A DNA stretch of 64,000 nucleotides from Eleginops maclovinus. Lineage: Eukaryota; Chordata; Actinopteri; Perciformes; Eleginopidae. Within the stretch, counting starts at the first letter, position 1. Every line of letters starts with the position of its first letter. The stretch covers positions 1,054,001-1,118,000 of the forward strand of contig NC_086368.1 in assembly GCF_036324505.1 (NCBI RefSeq). Reading direction: 5' to 3'. The translations under genes and the position numbers were made by a program. The notes beneath the pieces were generated by a model. The model made no database searches and had not been told where the DNA came from. It saw only the letters and a program-made list of their open reading frames with translations. Shown here one piece after another: positions 1 through 11,062 of the stretch.

Positions 1-344
1 TGTTTACTGCCTTGACATAGTGACACAACTATGCAATACTCACGCTTTTATTGGCTAGTGCTCCAACACATTGAACGTGATAGGCTAAGGGGTGGGAAAT
101 CTCTAAGTGGTTGACCAATCACAACATAACCAGCCAGCTAACTAATCAGAGCAGAATGGGCTCTGGTTTCAGGCAGAGGGTGAAAAGAAGTAGTGTGAGA
201 AAAAAAAAGAGCTTTTTGAACATTAAAGCTTGGGGAGATGTCACAGGAGAGGGACACAATACTGGTATACACCTGAAGATCAGCAGGAGAGGACCCCTTT
301 AATATATATTTATACATAAGCATTTAAAGTAAAAATGTAGCCAT
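1..344. other. Intergenic, no gene seen
   Basis: No protein-coding, RNA or repeat signature was recognised. The short open frames lack any family motif. Confidence 0.5.
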
Positions 345-690
345 CGGGACAATCCTTCTTGACTTGAAAAGTCCTGAGGCCATCAACGGAAACTTAGTCA
401 TCAGATAGATCCTGGTGCAGCCATGTTTCCATAAAGCGTGTTAAACTATACTCCATATATTCCATCTGACCCCTGGCTAACACCGTTAGATCTTCTATTT
501 TATTAGCCAGTGATCTTACATTTCCAATGATGATGGGGGGACTCAGGGCTGATATCTCCTTTTCCCCATAAATCTAAAACCCAGCTCTTTTCAGTTGTCT
601 CTCCAGTTGATCCTGCGTCCTCTGTATGTCCTTCAGAGTTCAGTGGGGATAGCCATTGTTCCACCATGCTAGCCGGCTTTAGCATGATCA
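345..690 (-). pseudogene. LINE endonuclease N-terminal fragment, copy 1
   Basis: On the minus strand one frame reads IIIGNVRSLANKIEDL, then RFMETWLHQDLSDD, a stop codon and VSVDGLRTF. This matches the start of the APE-type endonuclease domain of CR1/Rex1/L2-type LINEs: the NVRSL(A/P)NK motif, then (F)TETWL and a DGF-like segment. A premature stop lies between LSDD and VSVDG, and no reverse transcriptase follows. A second, homologous fragment with nearly the same end points lies at 11440-11765. The fragment cannot work. The domain call is fairly sure, the exact clade is not. Confidence 0.65.
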
Positions 691-898
691 GCTGCTCCTT
701 GGTGTAAACAAGGCAGGTGTGAATACACAACAGCTGGTTCATCTCTTCACTGAAAATGTGTTACGGTGACTTATTATGTGTTACTGTATGTCAACAGGTT
801 CCACATAATTGTATTACGTCATTTGAAAGCGATAGCATCAGTTGAACCGATTGTTTCTTATTTAAACTAAATATTATTGCTTTTAACTAACCTAGTAG
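691..898. other. Intergenic, no gene seen
   Basis: AT-rich spacer between the LINE fragment and the SINE. No feature recognised. Confidence 0.5.
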
Positions 899-1220
899 AA
901 GTAGAATTGGAGGATGAAACCCTCTTTATTGTCACATGCATGCACACAGCAGAGCACACAGTGAAATTTGTCCTCTGCATTTAACCCATCCTAGTACTAG
1001 GAGCAGTGGGCAGCTATCGTGCAGCGCCTGGGGAGCAATGGGGAGGGGGGATTGGAGGTGTCCGGTGCCTTGCTCAAGGGCACCACAGCAGGGCCTAGGA
1101 GGTGAACTGGGACCTGTCCAAGTAGCAGTCCACCTTCCATATTTTCAAGTGTGTTCGGGGACTTGAACCGGCGACCCTACGATTGTCCAAGCCCCTACTG
1201 ACTGAGCCACTGCTGGACAA
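899..1220 (-). repeat. tRNA-derived SINE, copy 1
   Basis: Read on the minus strand this begins with a tRNA-like head: an A-box-like TGGCTCAGTCAGTAGGGG and a B-box GGTTCAAGTCC. The body contains CCTGCTGTGGTGCCCTTGAG and the tail reads (G)ACAATAAAGAGGGTTTCATC followed by short TTCTA-type repeats. An inverted second copy lies at 3245-3545. The internal RNA polymerase III boxes are how such SINEs are transcribed; mobility would need a partner LINE. No clear target-site duplication was seen. Confidence 0.8.
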
Positions 1221-1887
1221 CAATTATGTGTTGTCTGTTAACATAACACATTTATTTAAGTCAACGTTTCAAATTGTTTTGAGTATAGTTTAATGGTCAT
1301 CTAGTCTGAACATGGCTAATTTCAGTTTTGGGTTTTTAACACTAACCATGGATTGTGTTTTAGGAGTTATACATTATACAATTCAATGTGCGTGATTTTT
1401 CTTTGCTTGTCAATCATTTTAGATGACTTTTGGAGGAGTGATGGGACATAGGCCATGTGATGGAAGGATCCAGGATCAGTTTTTGCCACGTCAACCTGCA
1501 ACTGGATCTCTCGTTAGGTCATGTTGGAGAGATAGACGGGTTTGGACAGTTTCTCTGGAATTGGAGGATTGATGCTAAAGAGAACAGTGGATGTAGCCTG
1601 AGAGACACATCCGTAGTTTTAAAAATAAAGATTGATAAACTGATAGAGGGGGAGAGGTGATGTAAGGCAGGAAGCACTTCCTGCTGTTATCTCTTTAATG
1701 AAAGCAAGAGTCTGGGATATAGTTAAAGTCAAGTGGGTTGTATTTATTAATGCATTTTCTATCACTGAACAAATGGAATGGAGTGTTTGTCTTTTCCAGA
1801 GTCTTCTGGGCATAGCTATTTGTTGAGGTTGACATTAAAAGCTGGTTGAGTGGGGGCCGCTGGGCCTAGAGCTCAGCCAGACTCATA
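1221..1887. other. Intergenic, no gene seen
   Basis: No motif-bearing reading frame or recognised repeat. Short open frames here look like chance. Confidence 0.5.
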
Positions 1888-2088
1888 CACTGCCTGGCCA
1901 AAAAAAAGGTCATACTCTAATATTCGTTGGACCGCCTTTAGAATTTTGATTACCAGTATTCAGGTAGTCAGCTGACCTCATTCTTTGGGCACATAATGTT
2001 GCCAAACCTAGACTAGACCAACTGCAGCAACCCCAGATCATAGCACTGCCCCCCACAGGCTTGTGACCTTTGTTTTGGCCGGGCAGTG
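1888..2088. mobile_element. Tc1/mariner-type MITE, 201 bp, with TA target duplication
   Basis: The left end (CACTGCCTGGCCAAAA...) and the inverted right end (CACTGCCCGGCCAAAA...) match over about 25 bp with few differences. Each end is bordered by a TA (1886-1887 and 2089-2090), the target of Tc1/mariner elements. There is no transposase frame, so this is a non-autonomous deletion derivative. The internal sequence resembles the terminal parts of longer Tc1-like elements of fish, but that is from memory and not checked. Confidence 0.85.
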
Positions 2089-2266
2089 TATATTACCATG
2101 TCATCCTGTCAATATTAACCTGAGAGGCTGGATCCTGCTTTGCTGTCAGCGGCTCTGCACAGAGAATGTTTACTTACGATGTGCTGTACCTACAGAAGGT
2201 GTCCCAATATGTACGTTGGGAGGCAGTGGAACAGTGGGGTAGTGCACTGATCTTTGGATCAGGGGA

Positions 2267-2372
2267 GAGTAAAACTAAAAACTGCTAAAACTGTACACTG
2301 CTTCCTGAACAATAAACCCTGGATCACAAGTGACCTGAAACAGCTTTTAAACAAGAAGAGGGAAAATGTGGT
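2267..2372 (+). pseudogene. LINE ORF2 relic (linker between endonuclease and RT)
   Basis: One frame reads NNKPWITSDLKQLLNKKRE. This matches the segment between endonuclease and reverse transcriptase in Rex1/CR1-type LINEs; the intact-looking LINE at 51.7-55 kb has PNEKPWINGEVRAKLKAR at the same point. Only about 100 bp is recognisable and neighbouring sequence is not, so this is an old remnant. Confidence 0.5.
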
Positions 2373-2399
2373 AAATGCATGATGACCCCCCCCACAGGG

Positions 2400-3244
2400 A
2401 TTGTGACATCATACATCACATCGTTGTGATGCCATCATTATAAGTGCAAGAAGCCTGATGAACCTCGTGGCCATTTTTATCTGCATGGCCACTTGTTTTC
2501 TTAGGAGGCATTCATTTAAATGTGTCAATCACTGGGACCACAACAGACTTAAAATAAAATGTGCTCAATATGATGTAATAAAATGAGCAAGAGTTAATGG
2601 CACACTTTGACAAATTTGTGTTCATGGTCCAAAAGAGGGAGGGAAAGAGGAGGCAAATAAACCGAACGTGAAAGAACAGCAGAAGCCAACGCCATCAGCT
2701 CTCTTTAAACACCGGAACAATGCAGTGACTCAATTCAGATACACTTTGTGCACTGTGAACACTTTTGCAGTGTGAATGGTCATGCATCACTGCTGTGCCG
2801 TCACCCGAAGTGAGGACAGCCGCTGTTAGCTAGACAGCTAACTCGCTAACAACGATCCTTTGTGGGACCAAATCATTACAATCCACAGAAATACCATAAA
2901 CACGTGCCTTCAGTCGATGGCAAGATGGTGATCATTGAGTGTGAGCAGTGTCCCAGAAAGAGCGGCAGCTATTGAAGCAAATTTGCATAGTGGCCTAACG
3001 GTGGTACCACACTCACATTATAATCTGTGATGTTATTAAGGCCCAATAAGTATTTTTCCCATTGACTTACATCTGGAAAGAGACATTTGTATATGAGCAG
3101 ATTTTTTGTTTTGTTTGGTGAATAAACTACAGGACAGTTTTAGAGCCCGATGCTGGACACAGTTCTCTAACATCCATGGTGATGTCCAGCACTCCACACT
3201 GAGTACTGAAGATGCATTTTGCCATACTTGGCATTAGAACACAC
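2400..3244. other. Intergenic, no gene seen
   Basis: No gene or recognised repeat. A short C run and AT-rich tracts only. Confidence 0.5.
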
Positions 3245-3545
3245 TTGTCCAGCAGAGGCTCAGTCAGTAGGGGCTCGGACTGGGAATCGTAAGGTGGCCG
3301 GTTCAAGTCCCCGAACAGACTTGAAATATGGAAAGTGGTCCCAGTTCACCTCCTAGGCCCTGCTGTGGTGCCCTTGAGCAAGGCTCTGGACACCTCCAAT
3401 CCCCCATCCCCGTTGCTCCCCGGGCGCTGCCCACAGCTCCTAGTTCTTGGATGGGTTAAATGCAGAGGACAAATTTCACTGTGTGTGCTCTGCTGTGTGC
3501 ATGTGTGTGACCAATAAAGGGTTTCATCCTCCGATTCTAATTCTT
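3245..3545 (+). repeat. tRNA-derived SINE, copy 2 (inverted relative to copy 1)
   Basis: Same element as at 899-1220 but on the plus strand. It has the head AGGCTCAGTCAGTAGGGGCT (A box region), then GGTTCAAGTCCCC (B box), the CCTGCTGTGGTGCCCTTGAG core, GGATGGGTTAAATGCAGAGG, and a tail ACCAATAAAGGGTTTCATCC with a TTCTAATTCTTA end. It carries small indels relative to copy 1. The pair, 2.0 kb apart, forms a potential inverted repeat. Confidence 0.8.
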
Positions 3546-4513
3546 ACTCAAACCAGCAAGTTTAGAAGAACATGATTTGGTCACGGTCCAAACCCAGAGT
3601 TGGATCAAGGAGATCCCCAGAAGCCTTTCCCTGACTCACCACATGCAAGGACACCTGACCGAGTTCTATTTGCTGATGAAGACTGTGACAAATGGCGGAA
3701 AGCACCAACAGAGCTAGTGAGATAACCTCAGCTGAGGTCATCTGGCACACACACCCAAGGTTTAGAAGAAACTGTCATAATGTAGGCTGTGGAGCTGAGA
3801 CGTAAAGATGTGTAAATACTGGTCTGAACAGTACGTACAACATGTTACTATGTGAGACATTTATATTTAAATTTACATTGAAAAAATCATCCAAAATTAA
3901 AGGGGCTCTGTGTTTCATAAGAGTTAACTAACCAAAAGTGATTTAATCTTTAACAATGTTCTCTCTTCTGCTGAACACTGTGACATATGACTGAAAGCCC
4001 CACAGATTATGTGGTCAACATTTTATATCAAAATGTTAAAAGACAAAACATTATTTAACATCTATTATTTAAAAGTGTTACAGATAAAAATAACAATATT
4101 TCCTAATTTCCTCACATGAAATGTATAGTAATAGAAATAGACTAACAGACAAGTACAAATTCTTTCTAGCTGTACAAAGAGTACAGTATGTAAGATGTTA
4201 CATGTGGTTAGTTATCTTTGACCAATGGTGTGCTTTAGGAACTAAATGTTCGATTAAACTGTACTTGGTTTTCAACATCACTATGTTTAAGTTATTTAAA
4301 TGTCACATGGATAAATGTGTCTGCTAGCAGGCCCTTACCATAAAGCATAATGGACATTATTACTGGGACAGTTATTGAATCTCTTAAACCATTAATGCTT
4401 TCTGCTAAGCATACTGGACATATTTCTCATGTTAGTGTTATGCATCTGTAATATGTATTTCCCCCCAGATACCACACACTGCACTGGCAGTCTTCTATCA
4501 ACAGAGATAACAA

Positions 4514-4516
<3 letters not shown>
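3546..4516. other. Intergenic, no gene seen
   Basis: AT-rich sequence with no recognised coding or repeat feature. Confidence 0.5.

Positions 4517-4546
<30 letters not shown>
4517..4546. repeat. Poly-C homopolymer (about 30 C)
   Basis: An uninterrupted run of C. Its length is not reliable in most sequencing chemistries. Confidence 0.9.
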
Positions 4547-4548
<2 letters not shown>

Positions 4549-5007
4549 CGAAAATAATTCACCTTATTATAATTGCTTTTGTTGCATTTACATAGCAAAA
4601 TGCACAAATAAATAATTATTATACATACAAATAACAACAAGCTCTGCAGGAGCTGCAGTTCAGATTGCTTCAGACGTTTCTGAATATGCTCCCGCTCTGC
4701 AGCTACAACACGTCTTTCATAACTCACCTGCTGGCCGGCTCTCAGAATGTCGCAGCGGCAGAGCAGCGAGCAGGCCGCAGACGTCTGGCCCAGTTGGCAA
4801 CAACTTTGTTTCCTCTTTTTTCACCAGGGGACAGGAGGCTCGTGCCACACTGCCCCCTGGTGGAGCAAGCAGCCAGACAGAGAGCATTACAATAACTCCA
4901 TCATCACCGTGTCAGTTTTCTGGGTTGCATGCCAAAGCAGTTCTATAAAACACGTTCACACAGCCGCACACTCAAACTATTTACAACATCATATAAGTCA
5001 TTTGACC

Positions 5008-5008
<1 letters not shown>
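4547..5008. other. GC-richer segment, possible minus-strand exon, not recognised
   Basis: On the minus strand 4727 to about 4637 reads SYERRVVAAEREHIQKRLKQSELQLLQSLL, a charged helix-like stretch preceded by CAGGTGAG, which could be a splice donor or chance. No family is recognised and the frame then runs into low-complexity sequence. I do not call a gene. Confidence 0.2.
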
Positions 5009-5089
<81 letters not shown>

Positions 5090-5107
5090 GCGTGTGCGTG
5101 CGTGTGT
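5009..5107. repeat. (TG)n microsatellite
   Basis: About 45 TG units with TGCG interruptions at the right end. Long open frames of alternating Cys/Val or Thr/His here are artefacts of the repeat. Confidence 0.95.
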
Positions 5108-7109
5108 AAAAGGGTGTTTATGGTCCGTCCTATCGCTGCCAACAACTGCTTCATAAGAGTAGAACTTTAATGTCACAGTATGGGGGCACTTGTAGCAGTA
5201 ATAGGCATTAGGTGTCACTAATCTGACGTTAATATTATGGAACATGACATCAATATCCTGTCACAAGTACAAACATTAAAGTCATGAGTAAAAGCACGTT
5301 GTATCGGATGTCAATCCAAAAAGATGGTATACACCAATTTCTAGTCAAAGTTGTGGTTTTAATAAAGCTTGATTGGAGAATATTGACTCATGGGAACGCA
5401 CAGAAACTGGAGGAATGAGAAACTGCCACACTGTTGGCTGAAGGAAGAAAGAGAGACCCATATAAAAACAATACAATCAATCAAAATATAGGAAGATGTG
5501 CACAGTGGCTCCACCATATGGTGTCAAAGAATTGGAGGAAAAAAATGTGTTGTAAAAAAAAATATAAATGGTGTTGTTTGTTTCCATACCTCTTGTGTTT
5601 TTACAGTGACTCATCACATCCTAGTGTGCGGCATGATAATAATAGGTTTGAATGTAGAGAACCATTCAGAGACAACCTACTTCACAATAACATGCAGTAC
5701 ACTGATTTCTGGCACAACTTCGTCCACTTCGAAGATGCAAGACATCAACAACACTACAAGACAGCTTTGTGTGGTTTTGTGAATAACTACTATAACTATT
5801 CTGTTGCCCTCACAAACACACACACTACTCTCAGACCGAGAAACACCTGTGCAGTTACCCGCCTGCACCTTTGCCCATGCAGGAAGGTTCAAGTGTGTGT
5901 AATTCTTAATGAACATCATAAAGAACTAGTTACTAAGCAACACAATCAGATCTAGCTTTGTTCAACATCGTCTCTACTTTTCCCTCCAGCTCCAACCCCA
6001 TAATCTAAAATCATGTTAATCAAATATAATTTGCCTTTTTCAAGTTGTCTTTCCATTAGTCCTGCTGCACGTAATGTAAAAATGGCAGTTGTAATTCTAG
6101 CTGTGTTGCAAATACTTGAGTGACTGAAGGGGAACGCTGTTTCAGTTAGCATCCACACTGTGTATACAGTAGTCATGGTCTGTTGATATGTTTTTCTGGA
6201 TATGTCTGATTACTTCACACTGCTGACATCCAGCTCCATTCACACATTGTCATCATCTTTAATGCACACTTCACAGCTCTTTATATTGCATCCATCTGTT
6301 TCTTCAACTATCCTTTTCCTCTGTATGCATGTCTCTAGCATTTGCTGCAGAGAAAAAATCTAAAAATCTAAACTTGCATGTAACGGCTGCCCCCTTTGTT
6401 GCAAATCCTTTATTTAGTCATTGCAATGTTCCTCTTGGGGGGTTTAAACAATCAACAGTATACAATATGTGTAATGTTGGTTACCAGAAAAAATATTTTA
6501 AAGATTTAATCTTTCAATACATGTGTTAAATCTTGTCATTGTTTATATTCATTTTAATTGATTTGTTAAACATTAACATGTTTTTCTCAAGTGACTTTTT
6601 GCAAACACAGCCACATGGCACCCTAATGCTTTCATTGAAACATAACTACATTCTAATATGGTTGCTTATCCAATGTCAGTTATCATCAGGAAAGTGTAAG
6701 GTGGTATTGCCCTTGTTCCCTTGTCCTCCTTGTAGGAAATGATCATCTAATGGTGGGCGGGATCACCACAGACAGATTCACCATCGAGGCAGTGTCTGGT
6801 GTTTGTATGCAGTAAGTCAGACGATGTAGCATCAAGGATCAAATGAATGGATTGGTAAATGTTCCATGTAATGATTTTGGCAACCCTAGGAGGAAGAATA
6901 CTGACCCCACGTGGTTCTGAAGAGGGATTGATGTTGCCTTTTCGCAATAAAGACACAAATATTAACGGTTGAAAAATGAGGAAAAGCAAGCTCCTGCCCT
7001 ATCAATACACATCCACTACAGTAGCCTAAACAATGCACCATCACATCTTCACTGTGGCACACCACTTCCTGCATTTGTACTGAATGTTGAGAGTGAATAT
7101 GAGTAAAGC
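5108..7109. other. Intergenic, no gene seen
   Basis: The longest open stretch (5434-5955, plus) has no ATG at its start, no domain motif and a composition typical of chance. No repeats were recognised. Parts near 6530-6700 are AT-rich. Confidence 0.45.
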
Positions 7110-7500
7110 TGCTCTGCCTGATTACATCCCTGAATATGTACTAAGAACATGTGCCGAGCAGCTAACTGACATTTTTTACAGTTCCCTCCTGCTTCAAACC
7201 TGCCGCCATCTTCCCTGTACCTGAAGAGTCTGCAGTGTCTAGTTCAAACAACTACTACACCCCCATCCTGATTAACAACCCAACTCTGCAACTGGATATC
7301 CTCACAAATAGTGGACTTCCTCACAAAAAGTTACATTTTCTCCACTGTACTGCAGAACAAAGGCACCCCCCAGGGCTATGAGCTTAGCCCACTCTTGTTT
7401 ACGCTGTAAACCCATGACTGCAGCCCCAGCATGAAGAGAACTCTGTTGTGAAGTTTGCAGATGTAACCACCATCGTGGGCCGGATTACCAATAACTATAT
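7110..7500 (+). pseudogene. Degenerate LINE reverse transcriptase (Rex1/CR1-like)
   Basis: Across several frames one can read VLRTCAEQLTDIFYSSLLQT (RT region 1/2 of Rex1-like LINEs), then TVLQNKGTPQGYELSPLL matching the family's GAPQGCVLSPLL motif, then THDCSP and KFAD, and GRITN corresponding to the region after the FADD catalytic box. Stops, frameshifts and internal deletions are obvious: the whole RT is squeezed into under 400 bp. The related copy at 53518-52090 gives the uninterrupted order of these motifs. Non-functional. Confidence 0.65.
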
Positions 7501-8556
7501 AAATACTGACAAAAAATACTTATTACACTTTACAAAAATAAAATAAAATCCACAATATTGTCACCAGAATCAAAACAGCTTGAGCTCTATGCTAAAATGC
7601 ATTTTGCATACTTAGACATTTCTGTTCTCTACCTAAACAACCTAACATGTCTCATTAAATCCTCTGGATTCAGATTTAGCCACACTGATTCTGGTTTGAG
7701 CATAGACTGATGCATAAAAACCTTTTGTGTCTAAGTGAACTTGAATCGCAAGCTGGCGGGCAAACATCCGAGGAGTCAGAGGAGCAGCAGGTCTGGGCAT
7801 GCTCCTGCTGTGAGCTGCTAGAAAGAAGCACGCCACAGGTGAGCCAGTAATCTACTGCTAATTTGGAATTGATTATATACTTTAGTTTTGGAAGTTTCAC
7901 AAATACAGAAAGGCCTTACATCATCAAACTCATCAGAATTCACAGTGAGGGAGTGGCATGTATCATGACACCCATGTATTTGTATGGAGAGACTTGGACA
8001 GGAGGAATGGTAACATCACTCTTCTCTCTCTGATGAGTAATGTTGTTTGAGTGTTTTGTCACACTATTTGATTATGGGTTGTTTTTGTGTAGTTTAGGTT
8101 GGAGGTTAAATATTTATGAAAACATTTGCAGGTTTGACCAACTTCTTTTCAACATTATTTATTAAATTGAAGGCTTTATTATTGAGGCTTTCGATATTTT
8201 TAAAAGATTTGCTATGAGAGTGGTTAATTAACATCTGCTGTTGGAGCTTCTTTGAACCCTGTCACCGGTGGGGGGGATGATGTGACGCCTGGCGCACTTC
8301 ACAGCCTGCTGGTAGAATCTGTTTCCTGCCAAGTTTGGGTAATCCTAAAGAAAGCTGTAAATCCAGACATAGTTCACAATCCAATGGGGGACATCACAAT
8401 GACTACGTCCATTTCTTACTGACTGTAACCTCATAAACATCCAACCATAACTCCAGGAATATCACAGATCAGGACGTTGTGCCACTTGCATCTACAAATA
8501 TGTCCTCTGCATAACTGGATGTAAACACATGTGTCTTGTTTACATTTAAAAAGTGT
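7501..8556. other. Intergenic, no gene seen
   Basis: No motif-bearing frame and no recognised repeat. Confidence 0.5.
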
Positions 8557-8640
8557 ACACAGACACACACACACACAGACACACACACACACAGACACAC
8601 ACACACACACACACACACTCACACACACACATACACACAC
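8557..8640. repeat. (AC)n microsatellite, interrupted
   Basis: AC units broken by AGAC, CTC and ATAC variants. Confidence 0.95.
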
Positions 8641-9553
8641 TCCCTCTTCAGAAACACAATGAGCAGAAACTGGAGACCCTTCCATATTACTGCCCCCCCA
8701 CCCTCTTGTCTGCCTTCGAGGTTTTGAATAAAGAACACGTGCAGCAGTGCTTACCCTTTCTCACCATCCCTTCCCTCTCTTTCTTCTCCTCTCTCCGGTG
8801 TTGCTTTGTGCTCCAGTCTTTCTGGCTACAACACGCGGCTGGGCTGGTCTGCAGAGAGCCGCACTGCTCTGGAGAAAATGAAGGAAACGAAAGGAAGAGA
8901 TTCAATGTGCATGTGAGCAGAGAATCGAAAGAAAAGAGAAATTTGAAACCTTCAAGGCTCCAGAAATAATCACCCCCTCCCTTCCTCCTCCACTCTGCTG
9001 TCTGCCTCCATCTCCCTCTCTGCTGCCCTCCTTTTCCCTCCTATTCTCCCTCTCATTCATTTAGTATGCAAGTTAAAGCAGTCACCCCTTCATCCAGTCC
9101 ACTGACAGCACTGTTTCTGCTTCTGCACCTTTTCCACTTCTCTTCTCCCTCTTTCCCCTCACCCCTGTTTTCTGGCTCCCTTTGCTTTGTTTTTTCCCCT
9201 TCCTCTTTTCAAATGCAGGCCAGGTTACAATGGGGTGGAGCGGAGAAGGAGAAAAAAAGGTTTTCATTCCAGAAATTCACCAAAGTCAATTTAGAGAACG
9301 TTAACAGAGTTTGCAAGGCAGATATCCTCAGTGTGCACAGAAATATCACGCTACCATTCTTTAACGGATCATTGTTGGTATAGAGTAGAAGGAAAGGTGA
9401 TATATTTCCCCCTTATGATATTCATAATGCCAGCAGGTTGTTTTGGGTTCCATTTATGTTTTTTCAATAGCATAATCTGATAAATAAGGCTACACAGTTG
9501 TGATTTAAAAACACAAAGCTTAGGAATTAAACACAGATCTTGATCAGTTCAGG
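8641..9553. other. Pyrimidine-rich intergenic segment
   Basis: Plus-strand CT-rich tracts fill about 8690-8810 and 8975-9210. On the minus strand a GTAAGC splice-donor-like hexamer follows GAGAAAG near 8755, but there is no supporting coding signal, so it is not called. Confidence 0.35.
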
Positions 9554-9730
9554 GTAAGGCAAGGCAAGTTTATTTATATAGCACCTTTCAACACACGGGA
9601 ATTCAAAGTGCTTTGCAAAATATAAAAGACATTAAGAAAATACAACAGAAACACATTATAAAATGTCATTTAGAAACAGTCATTAAAAAGCAAAGACAAT
9701 CAAATAAACACAACAAATATAAAATATATG
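9554..9730. repeat. Teleost interspersed repeat (TTTATTTATATAGCAC core)
   Basis: Contains AAGGCAAGTTTATTTATATAGCAC and, about 30 bp on, AATTCAAAGTGCTTTGCA. This pair occurs at the 3' ends of many fish retroposons. The L2-like LINE end at 56.7 kb carries the related reverse-complement signature (AAGTGCTATATAAATAAAGT), so this is probably a LINE or SINE tail in minus orientation. Confidence 0.6.
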
Positions 9731-10194
9731 AATAAAAGCCACACTGCAGGTTGACAAAGAATGAAAACACGAACATAGGGAAGCAAGGCATTAAATGTCC
9801 CATATTATTAGATATTGAAGCAAACACTGACAGAAGCAGTCACACACAAGGTTTCAAGGTTTCAAGGTTTTATTTGTCATATGCACAGCAGATACAGCGT
9901 ATATGTTGGCAATGAAAATCTTATGTCCCATGCTCCTCCAACAACTCAACATACATGGTGCAAAAGATAAATAAAATAGTGAAAAAGAGAGAAGAATATT
10001 TACAATAACAACAATACAGATTTGAGGATGTGAAATATATACATATGTGGAATACATTGAGAGTATTTAAATACTTTACACTGTTGAATGAGGAGGTATG
10101 GACAGATGCATATATTATGTATAACAGATGTATATGGCAGATATTTATAATATATAGATATGTGTACTATAAACAGATATGTATGGCAGATGTG

Positions 10195-10197
<3 letters not shown>

Positions 10198-10232
<35 letters not shown>
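10198..10232. repeat. (TA)n run in LINE 3' UTR
   Basis: AT dinucleotides within the 3' UTR of the LINE. The second copy has the same run, shorter, at about 52018-52040. Confidence 0.85.
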
Positions 10233-10234
<2 letters not shown>

Positions 10235-10276
10235 ATGTGTGTACTATAAACAGATGTGAGTAGACATTCACAGAGG

Positions 10277-11062
10277 TCAGGAGTTCAGCAGTCTTATAGC
10301 CTGTGGTATAAAACTGTCTCTGAGTCTGGTGGTCTTGGTCCGGATGCTGCGGTACCGTCTGCCAGACGGCAGCAGACAGAACAGATTGTTGCTGGGGTGA
10401 TGGGGGTCCTTTAATATCCTACCGGCCTTCTTCCTACACCGCTGGGTGTAGAGGTCCTCCATGGATGGCAACTCCGTCCTGGTGATGTGCTGAGCAGTTT
10501 TCACCACCCTCTGTAGAGTCTTACGGTTGAGGGCGGTGCAACTGCCATACCAGGCGGTGATGCAGCCAGTCAGGATACTCTCGATGGTGCACCTGTAGAA
10601 GTTGCAGAGTATCCTGGAGTCCATGTTGAACTTCCGCAGCCTGCGGAGGAAGAAGAGCCGCTGTCGAGCCGTCTTGGATATGACCCTGGTGTGATGTGTC
10701 CATGTCAGGTCCTCACTGATGTTAACCCCGAGGAACCTGAAGCTGCTGACTCTCTCCACAGGAGTCCCGTCGATGGTGATGGGTGTGTGTGCTTCTCTCT
10801 GCCTCTTCCTGTAGTCCACAATCAGCTCCTTTGTTTTGCTGACGTTGAGATGGAGGTTGTTGTCCTGGCACCAAGATGTCAGGGCTCTGACCTCCTCTCT
10901 GTACGCCGTCTCGTCGCCGTCTGTGATCAGGCCGATGACGGTCGTGTCGTCAGCAAACTTGATGATGGTGTTGGAGCTGTGTGTGGCCACGCAGTCGTGC
11001 GTGAACAGGGAGTAGAGGAGAGGGCTGAGCACACAACCCTGAGGGGCTCCGGTGTTGAGGGT
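10277..11062 (-). CDS. LINE reverse transcriptase, C-terminal half (partial)
   Basis: This open frame encodes the C-terminal half of a non-LTR retrotransposon RT. In order: [20 protein letters not shown] (motif before the catalytic box), [11 protein letters not shown] (catalytic FADD), LTSWCQDNNLHLNVSKTKELIVD, FRFLGVNISEDLTW, then the thumb/C-terminal region ending RDSFIPQAIRLLNS at the stop. It is uninterrupted here, but the endonuclease and RT N-terminal half are deleted, so it cannot work alone. It is almost identical to 52845-52090, and keeps TGA residues before PQGC that the second copy lost. The Rex1/Babar assignment is by motif recognition; a wider CR1/L2 clade is possible. Confidence 0.75.
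   Translation of the reverse strand, partial: TLNTGAPQGCVLSPLLYSLFTHDCVATHSSNTIIKFADDTTVIGLITDGDETAYREEVRALTSWCQDNNLHLNVSKTKELIVDYRKRQREAHTPITIDGTPVERVSSFRFLGVNISEDLTWTHHTRVISKTARQRLFFLRRLRKFNMDSRILCNFYRCTIESILTGCITAWYGSCTALNRKTLQRVVKTAQHITRTELPSMEDLYTQRCRKKAGRILKDPHHPSNNLFCLLPSGRRYRSIRTKTTRLRDSFIPQAIRLLNS

Noticed and set aside
3245..3320. tRNA-like A and B boxes
   Set aside because: They are the promoter head of a SINE; the sequence does not fold into a full tRNA cloverleaf and is followed by a SINE body.
4747..5245. Open frames ending in Cys/Val or Thr/His repeats
   Set aside because: Driven by the TG/CA microsatellite. The same holds for frames at 8431-8969, 11963-12281, 12956-13192, 48194-48665, 61028-61222, 61675-62027 and 63379-63875.
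5434..5955. 173-codon plus-strand open stretch
   Set aside because: No ATG at the start, no recognisable motif, biased composition. Likely chance.
8745..8905. Possible minus-strand exon ending at GTAAGC
   Set aside because: Pyrimidine-rich context, no coding signal and no acceptor found.
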